DNA from: Lysobacter enzymogenes
GTDB lineage: Bacteria; Pseudomonadota; Gammaproteobacteria; Xanthomonadales; Xanthomonadaceae
Direction: 5' to 3'
Assembly (NCBI RefSeq): GCF_900106525.1
Contig: NZ_FNOG01000001.1
Location: 652,793 to 716,792, forward strand
DNA: 64,000 bases
The translations under genes were made by a program, and so were the position numbers. Position 1 is the first letter of the stretch; each line of letters opens with the position of its first letter. Shown piece after piece: positions 21,739 to 32,363 of this stretch. Under the pieces are notes generated by a model. That model saw only the letters and a list, made by a program, of their open reading frames with translations, made no database searches and was not told the DNA's origin.

Positions 21739-23645
21739 TCGGGCATCTTGGCGATCAGTCCGCGGATCTCTTCGAGTTCGCCTTGGGCGACCCGCTCGAA
21801 GCCGCGCACTCGGGCCTCGACTTCAGCCAGGGTGCGGATCGCATCCTGCTTGTGCCCGTTGTGGATGTAGATGCGGGCGAGCAATCCGCCGACCGCCGGA
21901 TCCGCAGCGCGGTTCCAGGCCAGCCGCGCATGTTCCTGCGCACGAATCCAGTCGCCAGAGCGGGTGTAGGCGGTGGCGGCGATGATCCGCAGCAGCCACT
22001 TGGGCTTGGAAGTTTCGTCCTGCCGGGACGCCATTTGCAGGATCTTGTCGATGGCCGCGGCGATGCGGGCGTTGTCGACGCGCGTGCCGCAAGTGCCTTG
22101 GTCGACCATCTCCAGCAGATAGCGGAACGACAGCGAATCCTGCAGCCGCACCGGCGCGGCGAAGTGGGCGGCCGCGCGGTCGAGTTCGGCCGGGTCGCCG
22201 CTTTTGTTTTCCCAGCACGAGGCAGCGATGGTGCTGATGTAGCCGGTGGCGCGGTGGCTGAGGATCGGGTCGTCGGTATAGCGCTTGAGCAATGCCCGCG
22301 CCTGGGCGAAATCGCCGCCCTTCATCGCCAGCGACGCCGCTGAAATGATCGCGCGCTGCGAATGCGGATGTTGCGCGATCGCGTTGCGGGTGAGGCTGTC
22401 CTCGCTGCGCCAGATCTGCACCTGATTCCAGGTGACCCAGGAAAACCCGCCGGCCGCGATCAGGAACGCTGCGGGCAGGGCGATGCGGTAAGCGGGCCGG
22501 TCGAAACGCCAACGCGCCGGCAACAGATCCTTGAGCCCGGCCACGGCCACCAACAGGCCGATGCTGGGCAGGTAGTTGCGGTGTTCGAAGTACAGCTCCA
22601 GCGGCAACACCGTGGATTCCACGCCCTGGGCGACGAGGTAGAAGAACCAGCCGGCGAAGAAGCTCGGCGCCCTGCGTCGGAACGCGATGGCGGCCGTGCT
22701 GATGGCGGCCAGCGCGAGCAGCGACGCCAGCGTGGTGGCCGGCGAGAGCAGGCCGTGCGAGATCGGGAAGTCGTCGGTGTACACGCCCATCACGGCGCCG
22801 CGCGGCCAGAAGATCTGGGCGATGTACTGCATCAGCGCGCGCGACTGGCTCAGCAGGCGCTCGACCAGGGTGAAGTCGCGCGCTTCGTAGCCGACCAGGA
22901 AATGTTCGGGGTGGCGCAGGATCAGCAGCGTACCGGCGATCGCCGGCAGCAGCAGGAGCGCGGCGTAGAAGAGTTTGATCAGCGCCGGACGCGAAGACGG
23001 GTTGCGGAAGTAGGCGATCTCCAGCACCAGGCACAGCGCCGGCGCGACCACCGCGTTCTCCTTGCTGAAGGCGCCCAGCGCCAGCATCAGCGGGAACCAC
23101 AGGAACAGCCGCAGCGCGGCCGCGCGGGTTTCGCCGTTTTCCAGGCGCACGCGCGCGGACAGATACACCCACAGCGCGGCCAGGGTGAAGAAGGCGCTGA
23201 GCTGCGCCATGCGCTGCACCGCATACAGCACGGTGCTGACGTTGATGGGGTGGATCAGCCACAGCGCGGCGACGGCGACGGCGATCTTTTCCGCATGCGG
23301 TGCGAGCTTTTCGTCGCGCGCGAGCATGCGCCGCGCCACCTGCCAGGCCAGTGCCGCGCACGCGATGTGCAGCAGCAGGTTGCCGAACTTGAACGGAAAC
23401 GGCCGCAACCCGCCGGTGGCCGCGCTGAACCAGAAGCTGGCCATGGATACCGGACGGCCGAGCATGCCCGACTGGTTGCCGAAGACGATTTCCAGTGCGT
23501 TGGCCTGGCCGCTCAGCCATTGGTCCAGCGGTTCAAGGTTGAGCGGATCGTCGAAGACGAACGGCCCTTTCAGTCCGCTCCAGTACAGCGCGATGGCGAG
23601 TAGCGCGAAGGCGTAGAAGAACAGGCGCGAATTGAGTTGGGACAT
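21735..23645 (-). CDS. Membrane protein with C-terminal TPR-like region, TMTC/GT-C-like; candidate pilin glycosyltransferase
   Basis: Protein of 636 residues: about ten hydrophobic segments to residue ~400, then a soluble helical region that looks TPR-like (AQARALLKRYTDDP, AQEHARLAWNRAADP). An acidic FDDPLN loop follows the first helix, and the motifs FSKENA and LYFEHRNYLPS match bacterial relatives of the eukaryotic TMTC O-mannosyltransferases (my recollection of the family). ATG 23645 was chosen because membrane helix 1 follows directly. It lies just downstream of three pilin genes and overlaps the next membrane protein, so glycosylation of pilin in the periplasm is the leading guess. Confidence 0.65.
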   Translation of the reverse strand: MSQLNSRLFFYAFALLAIALYWSGLKGPFVFDDPLNLEPLDQWLSGQANALEIVFGNQSGMLGRPVSMASFWFSAATGGLRPFPFKFGNLLLHIACAALAWQVARRMLARDEKLAPHAEKIAVAVAALWLIHPINVSTVLYAVQRMAQLSAFFTLAALWVYLSARVRLENGETRAAALRLFLWFPLMLALGAFSKENAVVAPALCLVLEIAYFRNPSSRPALIKLFYAALLLLPAIAGTLLILRHPEHFLVGYEARDFTLVERLLSQSRALMQYIAQIFWPRGAVMGVYTDDFPISHGLLSPATTLASLLALAAISTAAIAFRRRAPSFFAGWFFYLVAQGVESTVLPLELYFEHRNYLPSIGLLVAVAGLKDLLPARWRFDRPAYRIALPAAFLIAAGGFSWVTWNQVQIWRSEDSLTRNAIAQHPHSQRAIISAASLAMKGGDFAQARALLKRYTDDPILSHRATGYISTIAASCWENKSGDPAELDRAAAHFAAPVRLQDSLSFRYLLEMVDQGTCGTRVDNARIAAAIDKILQMASRQDETSKPKWLLRIIAATAYTRSGDWIRAQEHARLAWNRAADPAVGGLLARIYIHNGHKQDAIRTLAEVEARVRGFERVAQGELEEIRGLIAKMPE

Positions 23646-23691
23646 GGTCTGGCGTTCGATGACGGTCGGCTGCGGTCGGTCGGTTCTCCCC

Positions 23692-23719
23692 AAAAAACGA
23701 ACCCCGGACAAGCCGGGGT
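23692..23719 (-). terminator. Intrinsic terminator after pilin 1
   Basis: Hairpin with arms ACCCCGG (23701-23707) and CCGGGGT (23713-23719); read on the minus strand it is followed by a T-rich run (23692-23699 is AAAAAACG on the plus strand). It lies between the first pilin and the downstream membrane-protein gene, so much of the pilin transcript should end here. Confidence 0.8.
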
Positions 23720-23749
23720 CGTTTATAGCATTCATTTGCCGGGTAGACG

Positions 23750-24166
23750 CTACAGCCTGCATTCGGCGGGCAGTTGCGACTTGGGAATTCCGTTCAATTC
23801 GGTGCATTGCCATTCGATCCGGCCCTTGCCTTCCGTGGGCTTGAGCTGGATCGAAGCTGCTTCGCCGCCGGTGTCCTTGGTCACCAATTTGATGACGCCC
23901 TGGTCTTCTATCGTCACGGAAGCGCAGTACTTGCTCGCATTGAACTTGTACGGAATCGAGGTGACGGTGATCAGGGCGAGCTGGCCCAGGTCCTGGGCCG
24001 CTTCGGCGACGGCGAGCTTGGCGCCTGCGCCTACGTAGAGACATTCCGCGTTCTTGCTGCGGATGGAGTAGTCCTGGTAGGCGGGCAGCGCGATTGCGAT
24101 GAGCAAGCCGAGGATCGCGATGACGATCATCAGCTCGATGAGGGTGAAACCCGATTGCGATTTCAT
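23750..24166 (-). CDS. Type IVa major-pilin-like protein (paralogue 1)
   Basis: Prepilin of 138 residues with a short leader (MKSQSG) before the cleavage point and [14 protein letters not shown], including Glu at mature position 5. The globular part has four cysteines, two near the C-terminus (WQC and AEC) that should close the D-loop. It is more divergent from the other two pilins than they are from each other and begins [11 protein letters not shown] after the helix. Upstream of it I find no sigma-54 site like those of its paralogues. It may be a minor or alternative subunit. Confidence 0.93.
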   Translation of the reverse strand: MKSQSGFTLIELMIVIAILGLLIAIALPAYQDYSIRSKNAECLYVGAGAKLAVAEAAQDLGQLALITVTSIPYKFNASKYCASVTIEDQGVIKLVTKDTGGEAASIQLKPTEGKGRIEWQCTELNGIPKSQLPAECRL

Positions 24167-24284
24167 GGTGGTACCCCTGTAGAGCCTCTTACAACTCTCG
24201 ATTAATGCTGGAGCGTGCGGACATCGGGATCGTCAGGGGGGTGATCCGGTGCGGCGGGTTGCCCGGGGCTCGGGCGTCCACCTA

Positions 24285-24313
24285 GAAGAAACCCCGGCGA
24301 ACCGGGGTTTCTT
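24285..24313 (-). terminator. Intrinsic terminator after pilin 2
   Basis: Long hairpin with arms AGAAACCCCGG (24287-24297) and CCGGGGTTTCTT (24302-24312) and loop CGAA. It follows the stop of pilin 2 on the minus strand. T-rich sequence flanks both sides, so it could work in either direction. It separates pilin 2 from pilin 1. Confidence 0.8.
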
Positions 24314-24343
24314 TGGAGCCTTAAGCGTGTTGCGAGAAGCTTA

Positions 24344-24763
24344 TTAGCCGCGGCACTCGGCCGGCAGCTGCGACTTCTTGGCGTTCTTGGTTTCGGTGCA
24401 CTTCCAGTCGATGCGGCCAGCGCTGAAGGTCGGGTGCAGCTTGAACTCGGCGACCGGGGTGCCGCCGGTGCCCGACGCGACGGTCAGGATGTCGCCGCCG
24501 TCCTGGACGGCAACGCTCTTGCAGTACTTGCTGGCGACGAAGCTGTAGCCGGTGTTGGTGGTGGTGACCTTGCTCAGGTCGCCACGGTCCTGAGCGGTTT
24601 CCGACACCGACAGCTTGGCGGCGGCGGCGACGTTCAGGCACTCGGCGTTCTTGGTGCGGATGGTGTAGTCCTGGTAGGCCGGCAGAGCGATGGCGATCAG
24701 GATGCCGAGGATCGCGATGACGATCATCAGTTCGATCAGGGTAAAGCCTTGCTGCTTCTTCAT
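24344..24763 (-). CDS. pilA: Type IVa major-pilin-like protein (paralogue 2)
   Basis: Prepilin of 139 residues: leader MKKQQG, then [14 protein letters not shown] with Glu5, and a C-terminal disulfide pair ending LPAECRG. The stretch after the hydrophobic helix ([19 protein letters not shown]) is nearly identical to paralogue 3. The globular domain has Ser/Thr-rich patches ([19 protein letters not shown]) that could carry O-linked sugar. ATG 24763 is preceded by AGGGG. A sigma-54-type promoter lies about 100 bases upstream, and a terminator follows. Product: pilus fibre subunit exported and cleaved by PilD. Confidence 0.94.
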   Translation of the reverse strand: MKKQQGFTLIELMIVIAILGILIAIALPAYQDYTIRTKNAECLNVAAAAKLSVSETAQDRGDLSKVTTTNTGYSFVASKYCKSVAVQDGGDILTVASGTGGTPVAEFKLHPTFSAGRIDWKCTETKNAKKSQLPAECRG

Positions 24764-24862
24764 GGTGTATCCCCTAGGAGTGTTGGTTGCTTCACGTGCC
24801 AGAAGGTGTCGGCTTTCGATCCATCGAAGGTGCCTGGCCAACTGTTCGTGCACGTAAGGACT

Positions 24863-24880
24863 ACGCACAACCCGTGCCAA
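24863..24880 (-). promoter_or_regulatory. Sigma-54 promoter for pilin 2
   Basis: On the minus strand this reads TTGGCACGGGTTGTGCGT: a perfect -24 element TGGCAC and a -12 GC with the required ten bases between GG and GC. It sits 100 bases upstream of the pilin ATG, leaving a leader of about 85-90 bases. PilR, the expected activator, is encoded 2 kb upstream. Confidence 0.8.
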
Positions 24881-25502
24881 GTAGCGGCGCTGATGGCACC
24901 CGCTACGAAACTGCTAGGGCAGTCACGCAACGGGGGTGGGAGGGGGTGAGCGAGGTGACGCTTTGGGTCAGTCCGAAGGTGCGGGCGGTGACCAAATGCG
25001 TCAGGTTGGGAGGCCCTGGCCCGGAAACGTGATCGTTATCGGCAATTTCTACCTGTGCGCATTCGCGACGCGTGTCGCGAAGGGACTTGGCGAAACCGGG
25101 CGGCTGAACAGGGCTTCGGGCTACGTGGCTGAGCGGGTACCTTGGGGCGTCGTGTGCGTTCGATTGGGCGAGTGACCGAGCGAGGCGGTCGACGCCGATG
25201 CGAGCGGGCGCAATCCGTTCGGCTCCGACTATTCAATACGTACTAATCGCTGTGTAGCGGCCGCGGGGAGCGGATTGAGTTGGCGGTCCGCGGATGGGGG
25301 GCGTCGTAAGTCAGGCGGCCAGGCGTGGCGCGGGCGGCTCGTGCCGGATGTCGTGGCGGTCCTGCGGGTGTGGTGCGTTGCGGCCGGTCTACGCTGTCTC
25401 GGCCCGCTTGCGCAGGATGGCCTAGGTCGGACTGGGTTAGAAGCTGCTGCTTATAGGAAGCTATGGGGCGGTGGAACGTTCTCGTGTGGATCTTCCGCGC
25501 CA
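24881..25502. other. Intergenic stretch between pilin 2 and pilin 3
   Basis: No gene is credible here: open frames are short and lack family similarity. PilR binding sites for the pilin 2 promoter are expected near the promoter end but cannot be defined by eye. The one clear structure is an interrupted palindrome at 25062-25081 (TTCGCGAC, GCGT, GTCGCGAA). Confidence 0.5.
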
Positions 25503-25540
25503 AACAAAAACGCCGGCTCTTGCGAGCCGGCGTTTTTGTT
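25503..25540 (-). terminator. Intrinsic terminator after pilin 3
   Basis: Strong near-symmetric hairpin: AACAAAAACGCCGGCTC (25503-25519), loop TTGC, GAGCCGGCGTTTTTGTT (25524-25540). On the minus strand it ends in a T-run about 70 bases after the pilin 3 stop. The A/T flanks are mirrored, so it can work in both directions. Confidence 0.9.
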
Positions 25541-25610
25541 TATCCGGACTGGTGCGCCGCGATGGGCGTCCGGATCCGCTACTCAAGAAACCGCGATGGG
25601 ATCGCGCGGA

Positions 25611-26033
25611 TCAGCCCCTGCATTCGGCCGGCAACTGCGACTTCTTGGCGCTGTTGGTTTCGGTGCACTTCCAATCGATGCGACCGTCATCGGACGTGGG
25701 TTCCAGCCTGAACTTGGCGATCGGATTGCCGCCGGTGCCGGAAGCCTCCGTGGTGATGACGCCGTTTTGGGCGGCAACGGCGACAGTCTTGCAGTACTTG
25801 CTGGTTTTGAAAGCGTACCCGGTGTTGCTGGAGTTGACCTTGTCCAGGCCGCCGCGATCTTGCGCCGTTTCCGACACGGCCAGCTTGGCCGCAGCAGCGA
25901 TGTTCAGGCACTCGGCGTTCTTGGTGCGCACGGTGTAGTCCTGATAGGCCGGCAGAGCGATGGCGATCAGGATGCCGAGGATCGCGATGACGATCATCAG
26001 TTCGATCAAGGTGAAGCCTTGCTGCTTGTTCAT
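25611..26033 (-). CDS. pilA: Type IVa major-pilin-like protein (paralogue 3)
   Basis: Prepilin of 140 residues: leader [20 protein letters not shown] with Glu5, and the C-terminal disulfide region ending LPAECRG. Four cysteines align with paralogue 2. The variable region has [10 protein letters not shown] and [11 protein letters not shown], Ser/Thr-rich like paralogue 2 but not identical. ATG 26033 is preceded by AAGGGAAA. It has its own sigma-54-type promoter about 98 bases upstream and its own terminator, so it is a separate transcription unit. Which of the three is the main fibre subunit cannot be told from sequence. Confidence 0.94.
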   Translation of the reverse strand: MNKQQGFTLIELMIVIAILGILIAIALPAYQDYTVRTKNAECLNIAAAAKLAVSETAQDRGGLDKVNSSNTGYAFKTSKYCKTVAVAAQNGVITTEASGTGGNPIAKFRLEPTSDDGRIDWKCTETNSAKKSQLPAECRG

Positions 26034-26130
26034 GGGTGTTTCCCTTAGGAAGTGTCGGTCGTTGCGTGCCGGCAGGCGCAGCGTCCGCGGGATTCCGACG
26101 GTCGTGCGAATTGCTGGTGCAACTCGTACC

Positions 26131-26148
26131 ACGCACACCTCATGCCAA
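26131..26148 (-). promoter_or_regulatory. Sigma-54 promoter for pilin 3
   Basis: Minus-strand sequence TTGGCATGAGGTGTGCGT: -24 element TGGCAT and -12 GC with ten bases between. Position relative to the start codon (98 bases) and the flanking TT...GCGT bases match the pilin 2 promoter, which supports both. A lower-GC patch follows upstream at about 26230-26300, where activator or IHF binding would be expected. Confidence 0.8.
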
Positions 26149-26585
26149 TTCGACGGAGTGTGGAACCGTTGCGCCACGAACGTAGTAGTGAATGCGTATT
26201 CGATATGTCTCTTGCCGGCGCAACGAATCGCCGGGATTTCGGTTTGAGATAGATGTGCCTAAGAATGAATTTTTTTACTGATGGAATGACTCGAAAAACA
26301 CGCGTGCACCGGCGATCGTCGATGCCGTCGTCGGCTTCGCACAAGATCGATCGCGAAGGATTCGTGTCGATGCCAGCGCGAGCGCTGCAGATGTTCGCGC
26401 GTCGACTTCGGGCGCGCCGGTGGAGTGGTGGCGGTCGCGAGGCGCGACGGATCGAGGGGGTGAGGATTCTTGAACCCGGACAGAAGGCCGCGCCGCGTTA
26501 CGGGTCCGCCAATGCCCAGCCCCCGGACGACGGCCTCGGAAGATCCATCCGCCGCGACCGCCCCGCCGGCCGAGCCCGCAAACGA
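26149..26585. other. Intergenic region upstream of pilin 3
   Basis: No credible gene. It contains a locally AT-rich patch around 26243-26290 (GAATTTTTTT-like runs), unusual in this GC-rich DNA and fitting an upstream activator region for the sigma-54 promoter. Beyond that I see no clear structure. Confidence 0.45.
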
Positions 26586-26613
26586 AGACGCCGGACCTCG
26601 CGGCCCGGCGTCT
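26586..26613 (-). terminator. Probable terminator after pilR
   Basis: Inverted repeat AGACGCCGG (26586-26594) and CCGGCGTCT (26605-26613), followed on the minus strand by TCGTTTGC. It lies 57 bases after the pilR stop. The T-run is short, so efficiency is uncertain. Confidence 0.6.
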
Positions 26614-26670
26614 CGTGTTCGCAACAACTCAGTAAGAAGTGTGGCGACCTGCGGCCGCCACCGCCCGCCC

Positions 26671-28080
<1,410 letters not shown>

Positions 28081-28135
28081 TGCGCCCTCCACCGCCCACG
28101 ATAACTTAACAAACCTGTCGCGGCCAAGACGCGAG

Positions 28136-28150
28136 TGGCACGTTTTCTGC
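28136..28150 (+). promoter_or_regulatory. Possible sigma-54 site pointing into pilS (antisense)
   Basis: Plus-strand TGGCACGTTTTCTGC in the 97-base gap between pilS and pilR has a perfect TGGCAC and ten bases from GG to GC. A start here would run antisense to the pilS 3' end. It may be chance, but its place beside pilR is notable. Confidence 0.35.
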
Positions 28151-28177
28151 TTGCCGTGCGCGCAGTCACACTGCCGC

Positions 28178-29803
28178 TCAGACCGAAGCCAGCGCGCTCG
28201 CGCCGGCCAGACGGATGCGGAAACAGCCGCCGCCGCCGGGCACGGCGACGTAATCGAGCGAGGCCTGATTGGCGCGGCACAGCTCGCGCGCGATGTACAG
28301 GCCCAGGCCGGTGCCGTGCGCGGAGGTGGTGAAGAACGGCCGGAACAGGCGTTCGGCGACCGAATCGGGAATACCGGGGCCGCGGTCGAGCACGTCGATC
28401 GCCGGCAGCCCGACTTCGTCGAAATACACGTGCACGCTGACCCGCGCCGGCTCGCCGGGCTGGCGGCCGTAGGTCAGCGCGTTGTGCACCAACACGGTCA
28501 GCGCCTGGTGCAACTGGCGCGGATCGACCAGCGCCGGCGCCTGCGCGTGCGCGCCGGTGGCGCGCAGGGTGTCCTGTTCGATCGGGTGGCTGGCGCGGTA
28601 TTCCTCGACGAACTGGCGCACGAAGCTCATCAGCTCGACGTGCTCGGGCTTGGCCGGCTCGCGCCGGGCCATGCCGAGCACGTTCTCGACGATGCCGTTC
28701 ATGCGCGAGCCCTGCTGGCGGATGATCTCGAGCAGGCGGCGGTCGGACACGGCGATGTCGCGCGACTCCTCCAGCAGCTGCACGGCGTAGTTGATCGCCG
28801 CCAGCGGGTTGCGGATCTCGTGGGCGAGGCTGGCCGAGAAGCGGCCCAGCGCGGCCAGGGTGATCGATTCGGCGCGGCGCGAGACCAGCGAGGTGTCGTC
28901 GAGGAAGATCAGGGTCTGGTCGCTGCCGGCGAGCAGGCGGGTGAAGCGCGGCACCACTTCCGGCAGGTCGGGCGCCAGCCGCAGCGGGCTCTCGTCCGGG
29001 CGGCCCTCGACCCGCCAGCGGCCGAGCCGGCGCGACAGCTCCGGCGAGGCGATCGCCAGCACGCGATGGCCGTGCTGGCTGCCGTTGTGCTCGCCGTTGT
29101 CGCCCAGCAGCAGCATCGCCGCCTCGTTGGCCAGGCGCAGCCGGCCTTCGCCGTCGACCAGCAGCACGCCGGTACGCATGCGGCGGATGATGAGTTCGTT
29201 GATCTCGGCGTAGTTGGCGGCCTCGGCGCCGCGGCGCTCGGCCAGTTCCTGGCTCTCGCGCATCTGCCGGCCGAGCGTGTTGGTCAGCAGCGCGATCGAC
29301 AGGTAGCCCAGGGCGAACATCACCGGCTCGGCGATGGTGCGGCCGAGCGCTTCGTTGCCCAGTTCGGTCCACAGCCATTCGCCGATCAGCCCCAGGCAGG
29401 CGACGATCGCCGCACCGATGCCGAAGCGGGTAGGCAACAGCAGCGCCGCCGCGCCGACGTTGAACATCAGCATCAAGGCGATGCCGGTGCCGGCGCCGGG
29501 CAGGGCGTGGATGGACGCGATGCCGAAGAACAGGTCGCAGGCGATGCCGGCGAAGACCTGCGCGCGCAGGTCGCCGCGGCGGCCGAACACGAACAGCAGC
29601 CCGGCGATGAACAGGTAGGACAGCGACAGCGAACGCGCGAACAGGTCGTGGCGCGGCTCGGCGATCAGGTTGTCGACCGGCCCGAACAGGAACAGCACCA
29701 GCAGCGCCGCTTCGAGCAGGCGATAGAGGGTGAAGAAATACAGTTCGCGGCGCAGCGCGGAGTCGGCATCGGCCGGAGTAACGGGGGCGAGACCTGACGG
29801 CAA
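28178..29803 (-). CDS. pilS: Type IV pilus sensor histidine kinase PilS
   Basis: Membrane sensor kinase of 541 residues that controls PilR. About six hydrophobic segments occupy residues 20-175, then a PAS-like region (TGVLLVDGEGRLRLAN), the HisKA domain with SLAHEIRNPLAAI (His near residue 328), and the HATPase domain with N, G1 (DRGPGIPD), F (RLFRPFFTT) and G2 (GTGLGLYIA) boxes. The start is taken as TTG 29803, which has AGGGAAA upstream; no better ATG precedes the first membrane helix. Gap to pilR is 97 bases. In Pseudomonas, PilS responds to pilin in the inner membrane. Confidence 0.95.
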   Translation of the reverse strand: MPSGLAPVTPADADSALRRELYFFTLYRLLEAALLVLFLFGPVDNLIAEPRHDLFARSLSLSYLFIAGLLFVFGRRGDLRAQVFAGIACDLFFGIASIHALPGAGTGIALMLMFNVGAAALLLPTRFGIGAAIVACLGLIGEWLWTELGNEALGRTIAEPVMFALGYLSIALLTNTLGRQMRESQELAERRGAEAANYAEINELIIRRMRTGVLLVDGEGRLRLANEAAMLLLGDNGEHNGSQHGHRVLAIASPELSRRLGRWRVEGRPDESPLRLAPDLPEVVPRFTRLLAGSDQTLIFLDDTSLVSRRAESITLAALGRFSASLAHEIRNPLAAINYAVQLLEESRDIAVSDRRLLEIIRQQGSRMNGIVENVLGMARREPAKPEHVELMSFVRQFVEEYRASHPIEQDTLRATGAHAQAPALVDPRQLHQALTVLVHNALTYGRQPGEPARVSVHVYFDEVGLPAIDVLDRGPGIPDSVAERLFRPFFTTSAHGTGLGLYIARELCRANQASLDYVAVPGGGGCFRIRLAGASALASV

Positions 29804-30193
29804 GCGGGTTTCCCTGCGCGGGCGGAGTATCGATCAGTATAGGGCGGCTGGCCGGCGCGGACGGGCGGCGACTTGGTGACCGAACGTGCCAAGCCGGACG
29901 CGGCCGGCGGCCAGGCGTTGCGCCAGGAGCGTGCCGGTCTTGCCGTATCTGGCCGCAGCGGCCGCGGCCGGGGCGGTTCCGCACGGCCCGGGCGGCATTC
30001 GGCCGCGGCTGCGCCGCTGTCGGGGCCGCGCGCCGGGCCGCCGAACCCCCGCAAACCGGGCCCCGCCGGTCGGCCCGAGCCCCTGGGGTTTTGCTCGCCC
30101 CGCCGCGATCGGCGACAATGCGGCCCCCTCGCGCCCGCTCCGGCCCCCGGCCGTGCGTCCGCGCGGGACGTCTTTCACTCCCCTCGGTGACGC
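29804..30193. other. Divergent promoter region pilS / sucC
   Basis: 390 bases between divergently read pilS and sucC. It should hold both promoters and the sucC leader, but I see no clear -35/-10 pair, terminator or RNA element, and no credible small gene. Composition is very GC-rich throughout. Confidence 0.4.
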
Positions 30194-31360
<1,167 letters not shown>

Positions 31361-31372
31361 GGGGCTAATGAC

Positions 31373-32248
31373 ATGTCCGTTTTGATCAACAAGAACACGA
31401 AAGTGATCGTGCAGGGCTTCACCGGCTCGCAGGGCACCTTCCACGCCGAACAGATGCTCGAGTACGGCACCAAGGTCGTCGGCGGCGTGACCCCGGGCAA
31501 GGGCGGCACCCAGCACCTGGGCCTGCCGGTCTTCAACACCGTGCGCGACGCCGTCGACGAGACCGGCGCCGACGCTTCGGTCATCTACGTGCCGCCGCCG
31601 TTCGCGGCCGACGCGATCCTGGAAGCGGCCGACGCCGGCATCAAGGTCATCGTGTGCATCACCGAGGGCATCCCGGTGCTGGACATGCTGCGGGTGAAGA
31701 ACACCCTCAACGGCTACGAGGACGTGGTCCTGGTCGGCCCGAACTGCCCCGGCGTCATCACTCCGGGCGAGTGCAAGATCGGCATCATGCCGGGCCACAT
31801 CCACAAGCCGGGCAAGATCGGCATCGTCTCGCGTTCGGGCACGCTGACCTATGAAGCGGTCAAGCAGACCACCGATGTGGGCCTGGGCCAGTCGACCTGC
31901 ATCGGCATCGGCGGCGACCCGATCAACGGCACCAACTTCATCGACGCGCTGAAGTGGTTCCAGGACGATCCGCAGACCGAAGGCATCATCATGGTCGGCG
32001 AGATCGGCGGTTCGGCCGAGGAAGAAGCGGCCGAGTTCATCGCTCAGTACGTGACCAAGCCGGTGGTTGGCTTCATCGCCGGCGCCTCGGCGCCGAAGGG
32101 CAAGCGCATGGGCCACGCCGGCGCGATCGCCTCGGGCGGTTCGGGCACGGCCGAAGGCAAGTTCGCGGCGATGGAAAAGGCCGGCGTCACCACGGTCAAG
32201 TCGCCGGGCGACCTGGGCGCGGCGATCGCCAAGCGTCTGGCCAAGTAA
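31373..32248 (+). CDS. sucD: Succinate-CoA ligase, alpha subunit
   Basis: CoA-binding subunit of 291 residues, partner of SucC. It has the CoA-binding segment [15 protein letters not shown], the GPNCPG motif, and the phosphohistidine in [10 protein letters not shown] near residue 245. A strong terminator follows at 32284-32308, closing the sucCD operon. Confidence 0.98.
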   Translation: MSVLINKNTKVIVQGFTGSQGTFHAEQMLEYGTKVVGGVTPGKGGTQHLGLPVFNTVRDAVDETGADASVIYVPPPFAADAILEAADAGIKVIVCITEGIPVLDMLRVKNTLNGYEDVVLVGPNCPGVITPGECKIGIMPGHIHKPGKIGIVSRSGTLTYEAVKQTTDVGLGQSTCIGIGGDPINGTNFIDALKWFQDDPQTEGIIMVGEIGGSAEEEAAEFIAQYVTKPVVGFIAGASAPKGKRMGHAGAIASGGSGTAEGKFAAMEKAGVTTVKSPGDLGAAIAKRLAK

Positions 32249-32283
32249 ATCGGCGCGGCCGGGTTCGTCCGGCCGGGCCTGCG

Positions 32284-32308
32284 AAAAGCCGCCTTCGGGC
32301 GGCTTTTT
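32284..32308 (+). terminator. Intrinsic terminator of sucCD
   Basis: Arms AAAAGCCGCC and GGCGGCTTTT around a TTCG tetraloop, ending in a five-T run, 36 bases after the sucD stop. The paired A-run could let it work in the opposite direction as well. Confidence 0.92.
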
Positions 32309-32363
32309 CGTGAGTGACACAAAAGTGCTACAGTCGCCTCCAGTCCGTCGCGTGGAGACCTAC

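Noticed and set aside
25275..26048. A 257-codon plus-strand frame opposite pilin 3
   Set aside because: It is antisense to a pilin with an intact leader and promoter, and shows no domain.
26118..26133. TGGTACGAGTTGCA on the minus strand as a sigma-54 site for pilin 3
   Set aside because: Only eight bases separate GG and GC, so it fails the strict spacing; the nearby 26131-26148 site has the correct ten.
28081..28092. GTG start for pilR at 28092
   Set aside because: ATG 28080 has GGAGGG at the right distance and gives the usual N-terminus.
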